Below, one piece after another: positions 43,942 through 54,064 of a stretch of 64,000 bases of DNA; the first letter of the stretch is position 1, and each line of letters starts with the position of its first letter. Below the pieces are notes generated by a model, which was not told where the DNA came from, did not search any database, and saw only the letters and a program-made list of their open reading frames with translations. Source of the DNA: Chryseobacterium sp. KACC 21268 (GTDB taxonomy: Bacteria; Bacteroidota; Bacteroidia; Flavobacteriales; Weeksellaceae); NCBI GenBank assembly GCA_028736075.1, contig CP117875.1:1550001-1614000 (forward strand), in the 5' to 3' direction. A program made the translations under genes and the position numbers.

Positions 43942-44745
43942 ATGAGAAGAGCTTTATCCATAATTTTTATGGCTTCATTGTTTTGTGTAATTTTTTCATG
44001 TAAAGTAAAAGAGGATATCGATTACATGAAGAATATAGAGCAGACAGCAATTCAAACATCGATCCAAACTTCAACTTTTACTATTCAGCCGGGTGATCAG
44101 TTAGTGATTAATGTTTCCGCTAAGGATATGGAGGTTGTTAAACCATTCAATCAGAATTATTCTTCCAGCGATATTTCACAATTTTCAATATCTAGTAGTA
44201 ATCTTCCTGCACAGGGGCAATCATCTGTTTCTGGTCCAACTTACTTAGTGGATTCTAAAGGAAATATTCAATACCCTATTCTTGGAGAGCTTAGCACCAA
44301 TGGTAAAAATTTGGAGCAGTTTCGTGATTTGATAAAAGAGAGACTTAAACAATATATTAAAGATCCCGGCGTAAATGTTAGAAATACCAATTTCAAAGTT
44401 ACAGTCCTGGGGGAAGTGAATAAAACTGGTACTTACCTTATTCCGGATGGACAGTCTATGACCTTATTTGGTGTATTGGGTATGGCTGGAGATCTTACCA
44501 TCTATGGCCAAAGAAAGAATGTTCTTGTGATAAGAAATATAGATGGTGCTACAACTAAAGAGTATATAGACCTTACCAATGCAGAATTATTCAATTCTCC
44601 TTATTACTACATAAAACAAAATGATGTGATCTACGTTTCACCAAACAATACGAGAAAAAACTCTTCTGCATACGGACCTCAGGCAGGAATTTTTATCTCA
44701 ATTGCTTCGGTACTGGTAGGTCTACTAGCACTATTATTTAGATAA
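43942..44745 (+). CDS. wza: Polysaccharide export outer-membrane lipoprotein (Wza family)
   Basis: A 267-residue lipoprotein: signal peptide with lipobox IFSC and Cys20 as the lipid site. The Poly_export domain covers about 45-150 (FTIQPGDQLVINVSA ... YLVDSKGNIQYPILGEL), followed by an SLBB domain (VTVLGEVNKTGTYLIPDG) and a C-terminal hydrophobic helix (IFISIASVLVGLLALLF) that could span the outer membrane as in Wza. It forms the exit channel for the polysaccharide and is expected to work with the Wzc kinases encoded next. Own predicted promoter. Confidence 0.93.
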   Translation: MRRALSIIFMASLFCVIFSCKVKEDIDYMKNIEQTAIQTSIQTSTFTIQPGDQLVINVSAKDMEVVKPFNQNYSSSDISQFSISSSNLPAQGQSSVSGPTYLVDSKGNIQYPILGELSTNGKNLEQFRDLIKERLKQYIKDPGVNVRNTNFKVTVLGEVNKTGTYLIPDGQSMTLFGVLGMAGDLTIYGQRKNVLVIRNIDGATTKEYIDLTNAELFNSPYYYIKQNDVIYVSPNNTRKNSSAYGPQAGIFISIASVLVGLLALLFR

Positions 44746-44767
44746 ACTTCATTTTAGTTTATACTTG

Positions 44768-47095
44768 ATGGAAAAAAACACAAATAACCTCCAAAATTTT
44801 GACGTAGAAGCAATTATTAAACCATACCTTTCCAAATGGTATTGGTTCTTAGTAAGTATTCTTCTTTGTCTAATCTTGGGCATCTTATATATTAAGACGT
44901 CCATTCCAGTTTATAATGTAAAGGGTGCTGTACTTATCAAAGATGCCAAAAAAGCCTTAGGTGGAGCAGGCGATATGGGAGTCTTAGAAGGACTTTCCGG
45001 ATTTGGCGGAATGAGTACCAACAGCATAGAAAATGAACTTGAAGTTTTCAAAACAAAAAAACTAATCAGGGATGTTGTAGCAATCAATCAGTTGCAGACT
45101 TCTGTACATACAAGTTCCCAAATCAAGAAAAAAGAACTTTTTGGAGATACTTCTCCTATTGTCATTCATATAATTAATGAAAAAAAGAACAAGAAGTATC
45201 CGGAAAAAAGTTTCCTAATTACTTTTGAAAACAATAAAGTCATATTGGAATCTGAGGAATTTGATTTCAAAAAAGAAATTGAATATGGAAGATCGATCAG
45301 TCTTCCTTTTGCCAATATTATCATCACAAAGAATATCAAATTTGATAAAGAAAAGGCGGGTGATATTGGCAATACGCTGGAAGTTGATTTTTCGCCATTA
45401 GAATCTTGTGCATCCAATGTTCAGAATATGGTGAAAGTAGATCTTGCGGACAAAGATGCGACAGTCATTAATCTTTCTGTGGATTATGCACAGACGGATA
45501 AGGCTAAGACAATCATCAACTCTTTGATTGACGCGTACAACAAGGATGCGATCCTGGATAAGAATTCAGAATCTCAGAAAACAAAAGAGTTCATTGATAA
45601 TAGAATTGATAAAATATCCAAAGAGCTTGGCAATGTAGAATCTGAAAAAGAAAGATTCAAAAGTGAAAACAAGATTACAGATATTATGACTGAGGCTAAA
45701 ATCAGTCTGGAAAGTTCTGCGGATGCCAAAAAGAAGCAATTGGAGCTTGATGCCCAGTTGGAACTGAATGATGACCTGATTTCTTATCTTAGTAAGCAAA
45801 ATAGTTATCAGCTTTTACCAGTCAATATTGGTCTGGAAAGCGCAGAGTCGAATAACAGCATTGCCACTTACAACAAAATGGTGATGGATAGAAACAGATT
45901 GCTGGAAAATGCTACGCCTCAAAACCCATTGGTCGTGGATATCACGCAACAGATCAATTCTATGAAAAGATCTGTTTCCGAATCTTTGCAGAAAAATAAA
46001 GTAGCTTTGCAATTTGCGTTGAATGAGTACCAATCTGAGCAAAATAAAATAGGTTCCAAAATAACCAAAATTCCGCTTCAGGAGAAGCTTTTTAGGAGTT
46101 TGGAAAGGCAGCAGCAAATCAAGGAAAATCTGTATCTTCTTTTACTGCAAAAAAGAGAAGAGACCGCAATTTCCCTTGCTGTAGTGGCTCCAAAAGCACG
46201 TGTAGTAGAGCCTGTCTTTGTTTCGGACAAGCCTGTGGCACCTAAAAAGATGATCATTTTTTTTATAAGTTTAATGATTGGTCTGGCGATTCCTTTTGTC
46301 ATCATTTACCTGAAGGAGTTTTTCAATAATAAAATTGTTTCTAAGAATGATCTGAAAGACTTGACAGAAATCCCAATTGTAGCAGAGGTTCCGGCAATCA
46401 GTAAGAATATTGATCATCTGATACGCCACAATGACTTCTCACCTTTGGCAGAAGCATTTAGGATATTGACGACCAATATTGGATTTATGATGGATGAGAG
46501 TAGCAGTAGCAAAATTATCTACGTCACATCATCTATAAAAGGAGAAGGTAAAACCTTTGTTTCGATGAATTTGGCGCTGTCTCTGGCAAACTCCAGCAAA
46601 GACAAGGTCATCATCATAGGGGCAGACATTAGAAATCCGCAACTGCAGAGATATAAGATACAAAAAGGACTAGATAAAGGATTGACTGAGTTTTTATATG
46701 ATAAAAATGTAACTGCAGATGAAGTGATTTTCAAAAATCCTGTCAGTGACAAGGGTGATATCATCTATTCAGGGACAATTCCTCCAAATCCAACTGAACT
46801 GTTGAAAAATGGAAGATTGAAGGTCTTGTTGGATGAGCTGAAAACAAAATATCAATATATTGTAGTAGATACGGCTCCTCTGTTGCTGGTGACAGATACG
46901 TTGACAATTTCGCAGTATGCAGATCTCAAATTGTATGTTACCAGATCCAATTTTACGGAAAAATCACTCATTGATTTTGCAAATGAAGCCGTGGAATCTG
47001 GTAAATTGAAGAATGTAGCTTTTGTTCTGAATGATTTGACAAAAGAAAACTTTGGCTATGGTAACAAGTATGGCTACGGTTATAATAATAAATAA
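44768..47095 (+). CDS. wzc: Polysaccharide co-polymerase / tyrosine autokinase Wzc, copy 1
   Basis: A 775-residue inner-membrane protein controlling chain length and export. Wzz domain with TM1 near residues 25-45 and TM2 near 490-515 (IFFISLMIGLAIPFVIIY); a long coiled-coil periplasmic part; and a C-terminal BY-kinase domain with Walker A SIKGEGKTF (about 588), Walker A' IIIGADIRNP and Walker B YIVVDTAPLLL. The tail NFGYGNKYGYGYNNK is a tyrosine cluster, the usual autophosphorylation site. ATG 44768 is preferred to the TTG at 44765. A close paralogue follows after 7 bases. No tyrosine phosphatase (Wzb) is encoded in the window. Confidence 0.93.
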   Translation: MEKNTNNLQNFDVEAIIKPYLSKWYWFLVSILLCLILGILYIKTSIPVYNVKGAVLIKDAKKALGGAGDMGVLEGLSGFGGMSTNSIENELEVFKTKKLIRDVVAINQLQTSVHTSSQIKKKELFGDTSPIVIHIINEKKNKKYPEKSFLITFENNKVILESEEFDFKKEIEYGRSISLPFANIIITKNIKFDKEKAGDIGNTLEVDFSPLESCASNVQNMVKVDLADKDATVINLSVDYAQTDKAKTIINSLIDAYNKDAILDKNSESQKTKEFIDNRIDKISKELGNVESEKERFKSENKITDIMTEAKISLESSADAKKKQLELDAQLELNDDLISYLSKQNSYQLLPVNIGLESAESNNSIATYNKMVMDRNRLLENATPQNPLVVDITQQINSMKRSVSESLQKNKVALQFALNEYQSEQNKIGSKITKIPLQEKLFRSLERQQQIKENLYLLLLQKREETAISLAVVAPKARVVEPVFVSDKPVAPKKMIIFFISLMIGLAIPFVIIYLKEFFNNKIVSKNDLKDLTEIPIVAEVPAISKNIDHLIRHNDFSPLAEAFRILTTNIGFMMDESSSSKIIYVTSSIKGEGKTFVSMNLALSLANSSKDKVIIIGADIRNPQLQRYKIQKGLDKGLTEFLYDKNVTADEVIFKNPVSDKGDIIYSGTIPPNPTELLKNGRLKVLLDELKTKYQYIVVDTAPLLLVTDTLTISQYADLKLYVTRSNFTEKSLIDFANEAVESGKLKNVAFVLNDLTKENFGYGNKYGYGYNNK

Positions 47096-47102
47096 TACTT
47101 AA

Positions 47103-49478
47103 ATGGACGTTACGAGAAAAGAAGAAGAAATCAATTTAAGAGAACTTATCAAGCCTTATACTAAAAAGTGGTATTGGTTTGTACTAGGGGTTATTAGTTT
47201 TTTAATATTAGCTGTTATCTATATCAAATTAACGGTTCCAGTTTACAGAGTACAATCATCTGTCCTTATCAAAGATGCGAAAAAGATGTCTAGCGCTTCG
47301 GGAGATTTTGGAGTATTATCTGGTCTGGGTGGATTTGCCGGGATGGGTACAAACAGTATCGAAAACGAATTGGAAATCTTCAAGTCCAAAAGAATTGTAG
47401 CAGATGTTGTGAGCAACAAAAAGTTACAAACTTCTATTTATTCCAGAGAAAAATATTACGATGTTGAGCTTTACAAGGATACCAATCCGGTAAATATATA
47501 TGTCCTTAATGAAAAATCTTTCGAAGAACTTCCGAAGAAGCCTATTGATATTAAAATAAAAGGGGACGAAATTACTCTAAGTTCTGATGAGCTAAAAAAG
47601 CCTGTGACAGGAACTTTTAACAAAACAATAAGTCTACCTTATGCGAATCTAATCGTTACTAGGAATCCAGATCTTAACCGTAAAAGGGTTAAAAAGATGA
47701 AATTGGATGATTTATATTTCACTTATTCCACTTTGGAGAACGCTGCAGACGGCCTTCATAAATCAATTAATATCGATCTTGTTGATAAAGATGCAACCGT
47801 AATAGGTCTTACAATCAACTATGCCAATCAGGACAAAGCAAAAGATATTCTGAATGATATCGTAACAGTTTATAATGATTATGCTACATACGATAAAAAT
47901 AATGAGTCAAAAAAGACCAAAGATTTTATCGATGAGAGAATTCTTATCATTTCGAAAGAATTAGGAGATGTAGAAACACAGAAGGAGAATTTTAAAATCA
48001 GCAATGACATTGTTGACATCCCAACCGAGGCCAAACTTAATTTGCAGATCTCTACCGAGACCAGAAGAAAAACTTTGGAATTGGATACTCAGATTGAGCT
48101 CGCAAGAATGCTTCTGGATTATATAAATGCCCAGGCCAACAACTATCAGGTTTTGCCGACCAATATTGGTTTGGATAATCAAAATGCGACATCTAACATC
48201 GTTGCTTACAACAAACTGGTAATGGATAGAACAAGACTATTGGAAAACGCAACACCTGAAAATCCATTAGTTCTAGAAATTACAAAAGATTTGAACTCAC
48301 TGAAAAACGCAATGAGAGAAAATCTAAACCGATGGTTGATATCTTTAAGTGTTACGAAGAATCAAGTGGTGGGTGAAAATGCATCCAGCGATTCCGAAAT
48401 TCATAAAGTGCCTACGCAGGAAAAACTGTTTAGAAATATTGAAAGACAGCAACAAATCAAAGAAAATCTATATCTATTGCTTTTACAAAAGAGAGAAGAG
48501 GCTGCGATCTCAATGGCTATTACAAGTGATAAAGCAAGAGTTGTTGATTTTGCATACACTTCACCAAAACCTGTGGCACCTCAGAAAATGCTGGTACTAC
48601 TTGGCTCCGTTATATTAGGATTATTGTTGCCATTTGCATATATCTACTTGAGAGATCTATTCAATAATAAGTTGGTAGGGAAGCATGATATGGATAAGTT
48701 GACAAAGGTTCCTGTACTGGCAGAAATTCCTAGAATCTCTAGTAAAGAAAGTGAATTGGTACAGATGAATGACGTAACGCCACTGGCAGAATCATTCAGG
48801 ATCCTCGTGACGAATACGACGTTTATGCTTCCCAAAAAAGCGGATGCCAGTATCATATTGATTACTTCTACCGTGAAGGGTGAAGGGAAAACATTTGTTT
48901 CTGTCAATCTAGCATTAGCATTGGCCTCTCTTCAGAAAAGAGTTTTGGTAATAGGTTCAGACATCAGAAATCCACAATTGCAGAGATATAATCCTTCTAT
49001 GAAAGGCTCAGAAGGTCTTACAGAATTTTTATACGGTGGGGTGGAAAATGTACAGGATATTATACATCCAAGTGGATTTAATCCAAATTGTGACTTCATT
49101 TATTCAGGAAGTATTCCTCCGAATCCGGCAGATCTTCTGCAAAATGGAAGATATCAGCTATTATTAGAATCTCTGAAAGACAAATACGAATTCATCATTC
49201 TAGACACTGCACCATTGATGCTTGTGACGGATTCATTCCTTATTTCTGAGTTTGCAGATGCTACCATTTATGTAACTAGATCTGAGGTGACAGAGAAAGA
49301 TTTTATAGCATTTGCTAATAAAAACGTTGAGTCTCAAAAAATAAAAAATGTAGGATTTGTTCTGAATGATGTTCATAAAACAAATTTCGGATACGGTAAT
49401 AAATATGGATACGGATATCAGGCGGAAGAAAAAGGTTTTTTCGGTAAGCTGCTAGATAAGTTTATTCCGGGTAGATAG
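47103..49478 (+). CDS. wzc: Polysaccharide co-polymerase / tyrosine autokinase Wzc, copy 2
   Basis: A 791-residue paralogue of the preceding gene with the same layout: TM1 near residue 25, coiled-coil periplasmic region, TM2 near 500, and a kinase domain with Walker A TVKGEGKTF (about 589), VIGSDIRNPQLQRYNP and FIILDTAPLML. The tyrosine cluster FGYGNKYGYGY is kept but is followed by a further amphipathic/basic tail (AEEKGFFGKLLDKFIPGR) absent from copy 1. The two probably arose by tandem duplication and may form mixed oligomers or regulate each other. Confidence 0.93.
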   Translation: MDVTRKEEEINLRELIKPYTKKWYWFVLGVISFLILAVIYIKLTVPVYRVQSSVLIKDAKKMSSASGDFGVLSGLGGFAGMGTNSIENELEIFKSKRIVADVVSNKKLQTSIYSREKYYDVELYKDTNPVNIYVLNEKSFEELPKKPIDIKIKGDEITLSSDELKKPVTGTFNKTISLPYANLIVTRNPDLNRKRVKKMKLDDLYFTYSTLENAADGLHKSINIDLVDKDATVIGLTINYANQDKAKDILNDIVTVYNDYATYDKNNESKKTKDFIDERILIISKELGDVETQKENFKISNDIVDIPTEAKLNLQISTETRRKTLELDTQIELARMLLDYINAQANNYQVLPTNIGLDNQNATSNIVAYNKLVMDRTRLLENATPENPLVLEITKDLNSLKNAMRENLNRWLISLSVTKNQVVGENASSDSEIHKVPTQEKLFRNIERQQQIKENLYLLLLQKREEAAISMAITSDKARVVDFAYTSPKPVAPQKMLVLLGSVILGLLLPFAYIYLRDLFNNKLVGKHDMDKLTKVPVLAEIPRISSKESELVQMNDVTPLAESFRILVTNTTFMLPKKADASIILITSTVKGEGKTFVSVNLALALASLQKRVLVIGSDIRNPQLQRYNPSMKGSEGLTEFLYGGVENVQDIIHPSGFNPNCDFIYSGSIPPNPADLLQNGRYQLLLESLKDKYEFIILDTAPLMLVTDSFLISEFADATIYVTRSEVTEKDFIAFANKNVESQKIKNVGFVLNDVHKTNFGYGNKYGYGYQAEEKGFFGKLLDKFIPGR

Positions 49479-49519
49479 GCTTAGCGATAGCTATCTGTTA
49501 AGTTGTAAGAGAAATTATA

Positions 49520-50953
49520 ATGAGTGTCAAAAAAAACTTTGCTTTTAATGCAATACTGTCTGTAAGTCAGATCATTTTTCCGATCATTACTTTTCCTTAT
49601 GTAACGAGAGTTTTACTGCCCAATGGTTTAGGAACCATTACTTTTATTGATAGTTTCGTTCAGTATTTGGTAGTGGCGAGTGCCTTGGGAATTCCTATGT
49701 ACGGTGTTCGCGAAATTGCACGGATAAAAAATGATAAAGAAAAGTTGTCAAAAACTTATTCTGAATTGATCATTATCCACACGGTGCTTTCAACTTTGTT
49801 TTCAATTGTTTTTTGGATTCTCGCGCAGATGATTCCTAAACTAACGGTTGAATATGAGCTGTGTATGATAGGTATCGGCATAATAATCAGCAACGTTTTT
49901 CTAATCAATTGGTTTTTCGCCGGTATGGAAAAATTTGCATTTATCTCCACTATTTCCATTATCATCAGAGTTTTAACGATTACGTGCATTTTTATTTTTA
50001 TAAAAACACCGGAGGACAGAATTCTATATTACAGCTTTAATCTAATAGGAAATGTCATTACAGGTATCATCTGCATGATATTCGCTCACAAGAGTACGAG
50101 TTTTACTTTCAAGGATCTTAATTTTACACAACACTTGAGATCTCTGATTCTTCTATTTTCACTTACTGTTATTACAAGTGTGTATGTACTTTTGGATTCT
50201 GTAATATTAGGTTTTATGAAGAATAATACAGAAGTGGGTTATTACGGCACAGCCATGAAACTTAGTAAGATTCCTATAGCTCTTCTTTCAGCACTTACTT
50301 CGGTTTTGCTGCCCAAATTGTCATCTCTGGAATTTGGTGATGAGTTTAGAAATTTATTAAATAAATCAATGAGTTTCTCATTCATAATAAGTATTCCGAT
50401 CGCTTTTGGACTGTTTGTATTATCTAAGGAATTCATTTTGATATTTGCAGGAGAGTTATATCTTCCAGCTCTGGATGCCTTTCGAGTTTTATCATTTATC
50501 ATTATTCCTATTGGATTTGCTCTGGTAAACTATCAGATTTTACTTCCCTACAATAGAGAAAAGTATATGATGAGCTGCTCCATCATTGGTGTGGTTTGCA
50601 GTCTTTTGCTTAATTTTTTATTAATTCCGTATATTGGTAATGTTGGAAGTGCTATAAGCAGCTTGAGTACAGAGGTTCTTGTTTCTGTGGTTCTATTTGT
50701 ATTAAGCTATAAATTGTGCAAAATCAGGATACCTTATAAAATGATTTCATATTCTGTGCTCACATGCAGCAGTTTCTTTGGCGTTAAATATCTGATTTAT
50801 TTATTCTCAAGCAATCAGTATGTGGTTGTCGTTATCACGGGAATTATATGTACACTATTTTATTTTATCATTATGGGATTTGTTTTTAAGATACAGCTCA
50901 TTAATGATTTCTGTAAAACGATATTTGCTAAGATTAATCTTAAAATTCACTAA
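49520..50953 (+). CDS. wzx: Oligosaccharide flippase (Wzx/RfbX family)
   Basis: A 477-residue polytopic membrane protein, hydrophobic throughout, with about 12-14 transmembrane segments. The N-terminus (NAILSVSQIIFPIITFPYVTR) and the GYYGTAMKLSKIP segment are typical of polysaccharide transporter flippases. It moves lipid-linked repeat units across the inner membrane. It lies just after the Wzc pair and before the glycosyltransferases, the standard Wzx/Wzy cluster layout. Confidence 0.92.
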   Translation: MSVKKNFAFNAILSVSQIIFPIITFPYVTRVLLPNGLGTITFIDSFVQYLVVASALGIPMYGVREIARIKNDKEKLSKTYSELIIIHTVLSTLFSIVFWILAQMIPKLTVEYELCMIGIGIIISNVFLINWFFAGMEKFAFISTISIIIRVLTITCIFIFIKTPEDRILYYSFNLIGNVITGIICMIFAHKSTSFTFKDLNFTQHLRSLILLFSLTVITSVYVLLDSVILGFMKNNTEVGYYGTAMKLSKIPIALLSALTSVLLPKLSSLEFGDEFRNLLNKSMSFSFIISIPIAFGLFVLSKEFILIFAGELYLPALDAFRVLSFIIIPIGFALVNYQILLPYNREKYMMSCSIIGVVCSLLLNFLLIPYIGNVGSAISSLSTEVLVSVVLFVLSYKLCKIRIPYKMISYSVLTCSSFFGVKYLIYLFSSNQYVVVVITGIICTLFYFIIMGFVFKIQLINDFCKTIFAKINLKIH

Positions 50954-50959
50954 AATCTT

Positions 50960-51970
50960 ATGATGGAAAAAGATTTTTTAGTATCAGTAATCATACCTAA
51001 TTACAACCATTCTTCATTTCTTAAAGAGAGAATAGAATCTGTAATTGCTCAGACCTATAACAACTATGAAGTCATCTTAATGGATGACTGCTCAAAAGAT
51101 AATAGCAGAGATATTATAGAAGAATACAGATTGCATCCAAAGGTTTCCCAAGTTATATTTAATGAAGTTAATTCCGGTAGTACATTTAAACAATGGAATA
51201 AAGGAATTTCAGCAGCAAAGGGCCATTATATATGGATCGCCGAGTCAGATGATGTCGCGTCCCCTTTATTCTTAGAAAAAATAATGGCTCCGATAATGTC
51301 AGACGAAAAAATTGTGCTTAGTTTTTCCCAGTCGTACCGAATGGATCATAAAGGCAGTGTTACAGGAAGCTGGCTGGATTTTATGAAATCAACAGACAAA
51401 GATCTTTTTTTAACTGATTTTGTTTTAGAAGGATCAGAATTTATAAAAAGATCACTCTTATTTAAAAATACGATACCTAATGCTAGTTCGCTAGTTTTCA
51501 AAAAATTAGCTTACTTGGAGATTGGAGGCGCTGATACAACTCTGAAGTACTGCAGTGATTGGTTAACTTGGCTTAAAATTGCAACCGTTGGAAAAGTAAG
51601 TTTTAATACATCTCCATTAAATTATTTCCGATATCATCAGAATAGTGTGATAGCAAAATCTAAAGTATCAAAAGAGATATTCAAAAAAAAATATGATATC
51701 ATTTTAAGAGAACTATTTGCAAAATTTTTAAAAAGTTCATCTCCAGACACTTCAATTTTAGGAGCAAATGAAAAACAAAAGCAGGCAGAAATTGAAATTG
51801 AGAAATTTGTAATCCTTAAAGCAGAAAAAAAATATCTATCTGCTGTAGGTGTAATATTTCCAAATATATTTGATAATAGATTTTTCAAAATGTTTATTGA
51901 TGTTATGAAAGAATCTATTTCAGAAAAAGTCAACAAGACAATGCTCAAAAAATTACGGAAGCAAGTCTAA
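50960..51970 (+). CDS. Glycosyltransferase family 2 protein
   Basis: A 336-residue GT-A fold glycosyltransferase. The start SVIIPNYNHSSFLKERIESV, the DDCSKDNS nucleotide-binding turn and the SDDVASP metal-site DDx motif near residue 95 are clear GT2 features. The C-terminal 70 residues are Lys-rich and helical. No long transmembrane helix, so it acts at the cytosolic face of the inner membrane. Acceptor and donor sugars cannot be read from the sequence. The start ATG is 7 bases after the flippase stop. Confidence 0.92.
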   Translation: MMEKDFLVSVIIPNYNHSSFLKERIESVIAQTYNNYEVILMDDCSKDNSRDIIEEYRLHPKVSQVIFNEVNSGSTFKQWNKGISAAKGHYIWIAESDDVASPLFLEKIMAPIMSDEKIVLSFSQSYRMDHKGSVTGSWLDFMKSTDKDLFLTDFVLEGSEFIKRSLLFKNTIPNASSLVFKKLAYLEIGGADTTLKYCSDWLTWLKIATVGKVSFNTSPLNYFRYHQNSVIAKSKVSKEIFKKKYDIILRELFAKFLKSSSPDTSILGANEKQKQAEIEIEKFVILKAEKKYLSAVGVIFPNIFDNRFFKMFIDVMKESISEKVNKTMLKKLRKQV

Positions 51971-52110
51971 AAATAGGTTGCTTTTAGATAAGCTGTTTTA
52001 TATATTTACGTTTTTAATATCAAATTTGAAATGGCATATATAAATTTTGAAATGATATTTAACTTGTTAATATAAACATAGAGTTAATAAAAAATAATTA
52101 AAAAAAATTA

Positions 52111-52962
52111 ATGAAATTATTATCGGTAGTTGTAACATATGTTCCAGATTTTCATGATTTGAAAAAGAATATCAAAACATATCTCCCTCACGTAGATCAA
52201 TTGATTGTATGGGAAAATACACCTACCAATCAAATAAAATATAATAAAGAAGAATTAGATAAAGAAAATGGAAAGCTGATTTTCCTAGGAGAAGCGAAAA
52301 ATGTAGGTATGGGAAAAGCTTTGAATGCAGCTGCTCGATATGCTGTTGAGAATGGATTTACCCATTTACTTACTATGGACCAAGATAGTTTTTTCGAAAA
52401 GGGAATGCTAGAGAAGTTCAAACAATTAATCATAGACGGTGATTTTTCAAACGTAGGAGCGTTTGGTGTCAATTATGCGTCCAATGATAAATTAGCATAT
52501 AAGAAAGATTCCACAGGTATAACAACAGTGGAAGAGTGTATTACTTCAGGTTCTATATTTCCAGTTGAACTATTCAGAGAAGATATATTCTTTGATGAAA
52601 AATTGTTTATAGATGCTGTTGATTTTGAATATTGTTATCGGTTGAATAGAGAATTTGATAAGAAGACAATTATTTTTACAGATGTTGTTTTAACACATCA
52701 GCTAGGGTATTCTGATGATTCTTTTTTTGGTAAATGGGCAAATAATTATTCAGCTTTCCGAACTTATTATCTGTTAAGAAACCAACTTTACATTTGGAGA
52801 AAATACCCAGAATTTTTTGGTTTTTATAAAAGAAGACACTTTGTTGTACATTATGTAGGTATCAGGTTTTTTTCTATAATTTTTTCAGAAGATGATAAAA
52901 AAGAAAAACTAAAATCTTTTTTTAAAGGTTTGTTTAAAGGATTGTTTGATAAAATAAATTAA
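52111..52962 (+). CDS. Glycosyltransferase family 2 protein (rhamnosyltransferase-like)
   Basis: A 283-residue GT2 enzyme. It begins SVVVTYVPDFHDLKKNI, has VWENTP in place of the more usual VDNxS, the MDQDSFFEKG motif (DxD) near residue 90 and a C-terminal RNQLYIWRKYPEFFGF region. This shape (VVTYxPD, MDQDS) is that of rhamnosyltransferase-like GT2 proteins, fitting the rfbC gene later in the locus, but the donor is unproven. A 140-base AT-rich gap precedes it. Confidence 0.9.
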   Translation: MKLLSVVVTYVPDFHDLKKNIKTYLPHVDQLIVWENTPTNQIKYNKEELDKENGKLIFLGEAKNVGMGKALNAAARYAVENGFTHLLTMDQDSFFEKGMLEKFKQLIIDGDFSNVGAFGVNYASNDKLAYKKDSTGITTVEECITSGSIFPVELFREDIFFDEKLFIDAVDFEYCYRLNREFDKKTIIFTDVVLTHQLGYSDDSFFGKWANNYSAFRTYYLLRNQLYIWRKYPEFFGFYKRRHFVVHYVGIRFFSIIFSEDDKKEKLKSFFKGLFKGLFDKIN

Positions 52963-52967
52963 TAGTA

Positions 52968-54062
52968 GTGCTAATAATCGTTCTCATTTTTTTACTTCAT
53001 TTTATATTCGGACTGATTGTTGAGAATCTGTCGGGAAGATTTGTATCGCTATTTTTTAACATTTTTCTATTTGCTTTGATTTTGGTGTTTTCTGTAGGCG
53101 TTACTTACACTGCAGACTGGCAAATGTATTATTGGTTTTTTAAATATGAAGAAGATACAACCGATAAGGTCTATTACAGCCTCACATTATTATTCAAAAA
53201 ATGGGGACTGCCGTTTGAAGACTTATTCAAATTCCATATCGTAGCTATTAATGTTCTATACTATTTTTTAATCAGAAAATTTACAAGAAACTACTTCTAT
53301 GTAATGCTTGTATTTGTAGTAATAAACTATGTCCATTCTGTCAACCAGCTGAGGTTTTTTTTAGGATTACCCATCATTCAGATTGGCTTCTATTATCTTT
53401 TGTATAAAAGAAATTTATTGATTTCCTTACCACTTTTGGTTTTGGGAGTTCTTTGCCATTCTGCATTGGTTTTGCTATTAATATTGATACCAATGTTTTA
53501 CATATCCCAACAAAAATATTTAAAAAAAATATTAGTTGCTACAGCGGTATCTTCAGTAATAATATTAATAGCATTAAAAACTGGTTTGATGGCTATACTA
53601 CTGCATTTTAGTGCCTACTTTGAAGATGATGCCACCAGTAGTTTTTTAGGAGGTCTTTTTAATGCTTTTCCATATATAATTTATATTACCTTTTTATACA
53701 TTGAGAATAAAAAGATGATTAAAATATTTCCTGAATATGAAAATGATAAGCTTTATCAATATCTCTATAAACTAACTTTCTTTCCAGTAATATTTATACC
53801 GCCTGCTTTTGTAGCACCAGTTTTGGGACATAGATACGTAATACCATTTATCGTTATCTGGGTTATTTTTTATTTATATATAATAAAGGATTTGAATCAT
53901 AAACAAAGATTTACCAAATTTTTGGTATTTATGATGATACATATTATTGTGACATGCTTTTACTATATTTTTCCAGATTTCATTGCAAAAGACAATCATT
54001 ATCTCCATGAACTTGATGTAATGTTGAAATCTATCAATTATTTAAAATCTTTTTATTATTAA
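52968..54062 (+). CDS. wzy: EpsG-family polymerase (Wzy-like)
   Basis: A 364-residue polytopic membrane protein with about 9-11 hydrophobic segments. Motifs match EpsG-type polymerases: YTADWQMYYWFF near residue 50, VNQLRFFLGLPI near 125, and HRYVIPF near the end. It is the best candidate for the polymerase that joins repeat units in the periplasm; no other Wzy-like gene is visible. The start is GTG, 5 bases after the preceding stop. The next gene begins 2 bases after its end. Confidence 0.85.
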   Translation: MLIIVLIFLLHFIFGLIVENLSGRFVSLFFNIFLFALILVFSVGVTYTADWQMYYWFFKYEEDTTDKVYYSLTLLFKKWGLPFEDLFKFHIVAINVLYYFLIRKFTRNYFYVMLVFVVINYVHSVNQLRFFLGLPIIQIGFYYLLYKRNLLISLPLLVLGVLCHSALVLLLILIPMFYISQQKYLKKILVATAVSSVIILIALKTGLMAILLHFSAYFEDDATSSFLGGLFNAFPYIIYITFLYIENKKMIKIFPEYENDKLYQYLYKLTFFPVIFIPPAFVAPVLGHRYVIPFIVIWVIFYLYIIKDLNHKQRFTKFLVFMMIHIIVTCFYYIFPDFIAKDNHYLHELDVMLKSINYLKSFYY

Positions 54063-54064
54063 CA

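Noticed and set aside
44768-49478. Assembly duplication as explanation for the two wzc genes
   Set aside because: The two copies differ in sequence along their whole length and have different C-terminal tails, so they are true paralogues.
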